The position numbers were made by a program, and so were the translations under genes. The notes under the pieces were generated by a model. The model ran no database searches. It was not told the origin of the DNA and saw only the letters and a list, made by a program, of their open reading frames with translations. DNA of 64,000 nucleotides from Brachionus rotundiformis (Eukaryota > Rotifera > Eurotatoria > Ploima > Brachionidae), in the NCBI GenBank assembly GCA_016802295.1, contig JAESIW010000207.1, positions 1,688,032 to 1,752,031 of the forward strand, written 5' to 3'. Position 1 is the first letter of the stretch. Each line of letters opens with the position of its first letter. Positions 59,903 through 64,000 of the stretch are shown one piece after another.

Positions 59903-61891
59903 ATGGATTTGTTTACCACAGTAGCCCGATTGCCCTACTCAATACTCGGACACCACCGAAACGACACCGTAATCGCCGACAGACTCAACTACAAATACAC
60001 AGTTATCTTGTTTGTTATATTTAGTATTGTCGTTTCCAACAAGCAGTTTGGCTCGGAACAGATTGTTTGCTGGTCGCCTGGTCACTTTGTACAAAACTAT
60101 GTTAATTACGTTAATCAGGTAAACTTGGTTCTTGTTACTATTTTTTACAATTTTCTCTCTTGTTAATGTGTGAGTGAGCTAAGTGGATTAGACATCCATG
60201 TTTAGCCATTAGGAACGCTTTTAATTGAAATTGGCAACATGTTGGCATTATAAAAGAAAGTTAAAACTAATTGAAAAAATAAAAATTAATTAAATAATTT
60301 AAAATTGCTGCTGAGATTTATGCTCAGATAGTGCTACATAAAAAATTAAATAAAATATTTTACATTTTTTTCTTCCTTCAATAATATTATCTTAAATATT
60401 TTATAAATTATTAATCTAAATTTAAGACATAAGCATGAACTTTATAGATATGTATTAAAGATAGATTGATTAATAGAAGTAAACTGATATCCGGAATGAA
60501 GAATTTATAATTAACTTTTACGCGATTGTTTCCTTCTCGGAATATTGATTTCAAGACTTTTAAGTTCCTCACTGAGAAATAGCAGTTTGATTTTTTATAT
60601 ATCTTCATTAATTTTAAATCTTTAATTAAATAAAAACAAAAACAAGTTTTAATTGCAGTTAACTTTATTTAATTTAATTATTAGAAGAATAAATATACTG
60701 ATATTTAATAATAATTTCAAGGTTTGTTGGGTATCGAACACATTTTACGCCTCGATGGACGAACACTTGACCAAAGACCATCCAGACCGCAAAAGCCGAG
60801 TTCTAAAATACTACCAATGGGTGCCGTTCATATTGTTATTTCAAGCATTTCTATTCTACACACCACGTCTAGTCTGGCGGGCATTGTCCACCAAATCCGG
60901 TCTGAACATTGCCAATTTGGTTCAAGCGGCTAGATCCTACCAGAGTTCGGAAAAATTTCAAGACCGCGACAAAATAATGCTGTACATGATAAAATCATTG
61001 GATCAGTACTCATATACCAGACGCAAGCGCAAAGGAGGCATATCGAAAAAGTGTGACTGTGACCTTCAGCAACTATGCTTTACCGATGCAACATGCTGCT
61101 GTGCCGGCTCATCCAGCACCAACATGATCGGTGGCTCGTCCGCCAACCAGGGCGCAATCGGTGGAACATATCTAATTTGTCTGTACTTTTTAATTAAGCT
61201 TTTCTACCTCTCAAACTCTTTGGGACAATTATTCTTACTCAATGTTCTGCTCGGTCACAAAAATTTTCACCTTTATGGCATAGAAATAATGCAAAATATT
61301 ATGCAAGGTCGTGACGCATCGGACTCTGTCTACTTTCCACGAGTTACCATGTGCGATTTTAAAGTGAGAGATGTGGCCCAAGTGCACACATACACTGTCC
61401 AATGCGTTTTACCAATAAATCTATTTAACGAAAAAATATTCATGTTTGTTTGGTTTTGGTTAGCGTTTGTATCATTTGTTAACTTTTATGATCTAACTGC
61501 TTGGATCATGAGGTGTTTTTTTTCCAATATTCGTTACCAATATGTTAAATATAGAATAGAGTTAATGCAGCAAGAGTCTCATTTAAGAAAATTTATATGC
61601 AAAGACTTTGTTTTTCGTTATTTGCAGCAAGATGGTTGCTTGGTACTGCGTCTAGTGGCCATGAACAGTAGTGACTTAGTTGCCAGCGAGCTGATAAACG
61701 AGTTGTGGCGCAAGTATACAGAAAAGTACCGCACTGGCTCGAGCGGAATAGGTGGAGCGGGTGGTCGTGATGGACAGTCGTCCGGTCACTTGCAATCCGG
61801 CGGCTCTTCGACCATTATTCGCTCCAATCGCCAGCTGAGAGGCGGTGGCGGCCGTGACCAATCTCCGGGAAAAGACCCAACTGAACTGTAA
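59903..61891 (+). CDS. inx: Innexin gap-junction channel subunit
   Basis: Four-helix channel protein of invertebrate gap junctions. Exon 1 (59903-60118) and exon 2 (60722-61891) give 461 residues across a 603-bp intron, the join falling in phase between VNQ and VCW. TM1 is at about residues 33-50. Extracellular loop 1 has its two Cys, IVCWSPGHF and NQVCWVSN. YYQWVPFILLFQAFLFY is the family's TM2 signature. TM3 follows GGTYLICLYF. Extracellular loop 2 has its Cys pair (FPRVTMCDF and YTVQCVLPINLFNEKI), then TM4. The cytoplasmic loop carries an unusual Cys cluster, CDCDLQQLCFTDATCCC, and the C-tail is Gly/Ser-rich and GC-rich. Start and stop are well defined. It is longer than many innexins because of the loop and tail. 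Confidence 0.95.
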
Positions 61892-62975
61892 ATAACTGCG
61901 ATGCATCTTTTTGTTCACTTATTCGTTGAGATTGACCATTTTAAATTACCACAAACAGTTTCACAGAATTTTTTTTTTAATTTTAAATAATTTTTATTTT
62001 ATAAATAATATATATATATATATATTGTTTCATTTTTTAGTTTAAGTTTAAATTGTTTTATTTTTATTATTTCATTTTTTAAAATAAAATTTATTAAAAG
62101 AAAATAAATAAATGGTTTTGTTGATTAAAAAATTGGTAACCATAGAAACAGTCATATGTGAATTTTTTTCTAATTAAATTTAAACCAATTTTGCTCAGCT
62201 TTTGATTTTTTTTTTGTTTAATCAAATTAATTTTAATTAAAAACAAAATGAAAATGTGTAGCTTATTTTAATTATTTACTTGTCAATAATATTTTTTTGA
62301 CTAATACAAAATAAATCATTAAAAATTTATAATTTGTTTCTCATTTTAACAATAATTGACACGTATATTGTTAAATCAAGTAATATTTGACAAGTAACTT
62401 AATTTAAAATTTATATACAAAAATTTTGAGGCTTTAATAAAAGATAATTGAGAAAAAAATATGCCAATATATTCTAATTTTGATGAATTTCGGAATAAAT
62501 TACTAAACTTTGGCTTATCAAATATTATCTGGATAAAAGATAAATTAAATTCTTATGAGTATGATTTAAAATGTTTTTTTCAATAGCAAATTAATAATTT
62601 ATTAATTTTTTTTTTTTAAATATATAATTGTGGGGCATTCGTCTGGCGTCCGAATGGCGAAAGCCTTTGTTTAAACCCTCAAGTAAAAAAAATATAATTT
62701 TTTTTTAGGTTTTTACAAAAAAAGATTTTTAGAAAAAAAATAGATTAAGTAAAAAAGTTTTAGTTCCTAGATTATGGCAAAATACCAAGGTTTCAAAAAA
62801 AGATGCTTAAACTGATGATTTATTTTATCATACATAAAAATGTCAATAAAAATTTCAATTAATGGAAATTTAAAGAATCACAAAAAAATATATTTGTTTT
62901 TATAATTACTCTATTCAATTTGAAAATTAGAAAAATATTTTGATAAAAACTTTTATTCAAAATAATTATTTTGTT
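61892..62975. other. Intergenic, AT-rich
   Basis: About 1.1 kb where innexin (+) and the CBM1 protein (-) converge. A GC-richer 55-bp island at about 62632-62686 looks slightly tRNA-like but does not fold convincingly. Nothing else is notable. Confidence 0.4.
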
Positions 62976-63521
62976 TTAGTTATCATGACATTTTTTAATT
63001 ATAATATAAATAATAATTATTAGGAAGATTATTAAACATAAAAGTATTAACCAACCTGAAAAAGAGCTTAAAAGCATACCTAAAAAGCTATTATCTTCAA
63101 GGACAGATTTAGTAGTTGAAGAGCTCGACAAGGTAAAGAGATTAGATAAAAATTTGGCTGTCGATGAAGCAGTTTTAGAGGTTGTAGATAAAGAAGAGTC
63201 TTTTTTTATGGTATTTGTTGGAATATATCGGCAATCAGAGTACCATTCACTAAATTTTACACAAGTCAACCAGGACTGACACAGAGTATTTCCTTTATAT
63301 GATAATCCACCGCATTGACCCCATTCGTTAACTCTGTTTGGATCATTAGGCTTTGGTTGGCATTGTGAATACCATTGATCCACGACTTTACAAATAGATG
63401 AACTATCACATGTTGTGTCTCCGTTGTAGTTAACACCACCACATTGGCTCCAAACAGGCAATTCACTTCGAACCAATTTTAAAGTTAGAAAAAAAAGAGT
63501 CCAACGTAGAATATTTTTCAT
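62976..63521 (-). CDS. Membrane-anchored protein with two CBM1 modules
   Basis: A 181-residue ORF in one exon. Order: signal peptide (MKNILRWTLFFLTLKLVRS); CBM1-a at about residues 23-54 (VWSQCGG...C...C...WYSQC); a short Pro/Asn linker; CBM1-b at about 66-97 (EWGQCGG...C...C...WYSDC); a Ser/Thr-rich stalk of about 50 residues that looks O-glycosylated; a transmembrane helix (WLILLCLIIFLIIIIYIII); and a four-residue tail after two lysines (KKCHDN end). Both modules keep the four cysteines and the aromatic positions used for crystalline cellulose or chitin binding. There is no catalytic domain. The CBM1s resemble that of the GH5 enzyme at 14.1-15.7 kb. An upstream TATTTAAAT on the minus strand may be its TATA element. 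Possible roles are food-particle or cell-wall recognition; that is inference. Confidence 0.85.
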   Translation of the reverse strand: MKNILRWTLFFLTLKLVRSELPVWSQCGGVNYNGDTTCDSSSICKVVDQWYSQCQPKPNDPNRVNEWGQCGGLSYKGNTLCQSWLTCVKFSEWYSDCRYIPTNTIKKDSSLSTTSKTASSTAKFLSNLFTLSSSSTTKSVLEDNSFLGMLLSSFSGWLILLCLIIFLIIIIYIIIKKCHDN

Positions 63522-64000
63522 ATTTTTTTTAAATCAAAAAGATAATTATTTAAATAGTCAAAACTAAAATGAATAATAGATTTATTCACATCATTTCATG
63601 TGCTCTCTTATAACTTTTTTAAAAAATCAATCAGGTAAAACTGCTATTTAACATTCCTTTTTTAATTAAATTTTGAAAAAATAAAATTATATCAAAATGT
63701 AATTTTAAAATTGTAAATGTTAATTATTCGTTTGAAGAACATAAATATAATCATAGAAAAGATCTAAATTAAATAATTATTAATTTTTATTTAATTTAAT
63801 ATTAATTGAATAAAATTCCAAATTTTTCATTATATTAATTTTTATCTAAATTTAAGAAAAACTGTTTTGAGATGAGTCCGAATGATTGATGGATTTGAAA
63901 ATACCTCTGAATTGAAATTTTTTATATTCTTAGACTTTTTTTTAAATGAAATTAAATTTTCTTTTTTAATTTTCAATAAGTTTTGAAAAAAAATTTAAAA
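63522..64000. other. AT-rich end of window
   Basis: Presumed promoter region of the double-CBM1 gene, followed by AT-rich DNA to the window edge. No gene was seen. Confidence 0.4.

Noticed and set aside
62632..62690. Possible tRNA or tRNA-derived SINE (GC-richer, A-box and B-box-like words)
   Set aside because: The spacing between the boxes is too short and no acceptor or anticodon stem pairs convincingly.
1..64000. CRISPR arrays, operons, riboswitches and bacterial-style mobile elements
   Set aside because: The window is clearly eukaryotic, with spliceosomal introns throughout; no regularly spaced identical repeats were found.

Overview
This is a very AT-rich animal (invertebrate metazoan) genomic window. 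Most genes are split into small exons by introns of about 45-70 bp with plain GT-AG ends, separated by several kb of A/T-rich DNA. Innexin, an insulin-type receptor kinase, a Mesh/SUSD2-type protein, IgLON-type and LHFPL proteins all point to a protostome animal. The compactness and base composition, and the two proteins with fungal-type cellulose-binding modules, would fit a small spiralian such as a monogonont rotifer. That last step is inference, not proof.

Layout. 1-4.1 kb: the 3' end of a CGRRF1-like RING protein (+), then on the minus strand a small SAMD3-like gene and TRAPPC6, whose large GC-AG intron carries a decayed non-LTR retrotransposon tail in antisense. 4.4-6.6 kb: intronless, unusually GC-rich RBM25 (-). 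6.9-7.5 kb: broken MULE-type transposase fragment. 9.7-14.0 kb: 13-exon Mesh-like junction protein (+). 14.1-15.7 kb: secreted GH5 mannanase/cellulase with an N-terminal CBM1 (-). 16.1-16.8 kb: two tiny tandem ORFs, each behind its own TATA box. 17.7-20.2 kb: four-FAS1 fasciclin protein (-). 20.2-24.5 kb: gene desert with a degenerate ~236-bp tandem repeat and a nested inverted repeat. 24.6-27.6 kb: ZYG11 substrate receptor. 27.8-30.0 kb: LHFPL tetraspan and TMEM26 (+). 31.1-33.0 kb: GPI-anchored three-Ig adhesion protein (-). 33-39.3 kb: desert. 39.3-43.7 kb: insulin-like receptor (-). 44.5-45.6 kb: three-EGF membrane protein (+). 45.8-48.6 kb: cyclin H and MRPS5 (-). 49.2-49.9 kb: NDUFA8 (+). 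50.5-52.2 kb: PhnW-type 2-aminoethylphosphonate-pyruvate transaminase (+). 52.2-59.9 kb: desert with a partial tandem duplication. 59.9-61.9 kb: innexin (+). 63.0-63.5 kb: a membrane-anchored protein with two CBM1 modules (-).

I assembled the multi-exon genes by hand by joining exons in phase. For Mesh, LHFPL, TMEM26, NDUFA8, PhnW, the EGF protein, innexin and TRAPPC6 the summed exon lengths are exact multiples of three, an independent check on the models. Housekeeping genes (TRAPPC6, RBM25, CCNH, MRPS5, NDUFA8) are interspersed with cell-surface, adhesion and signalling genes. There is no operon-like functional theme. The most unusual content is carbohydrate- and phosphonate-related: CBM1 joined to a bacterial-style GH5, a CBM1 pair tethered to the membrane, and an intron-bearing phosphonate transaminase. 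These are good candidates for ancient horizontal acquisition followed by domestication.
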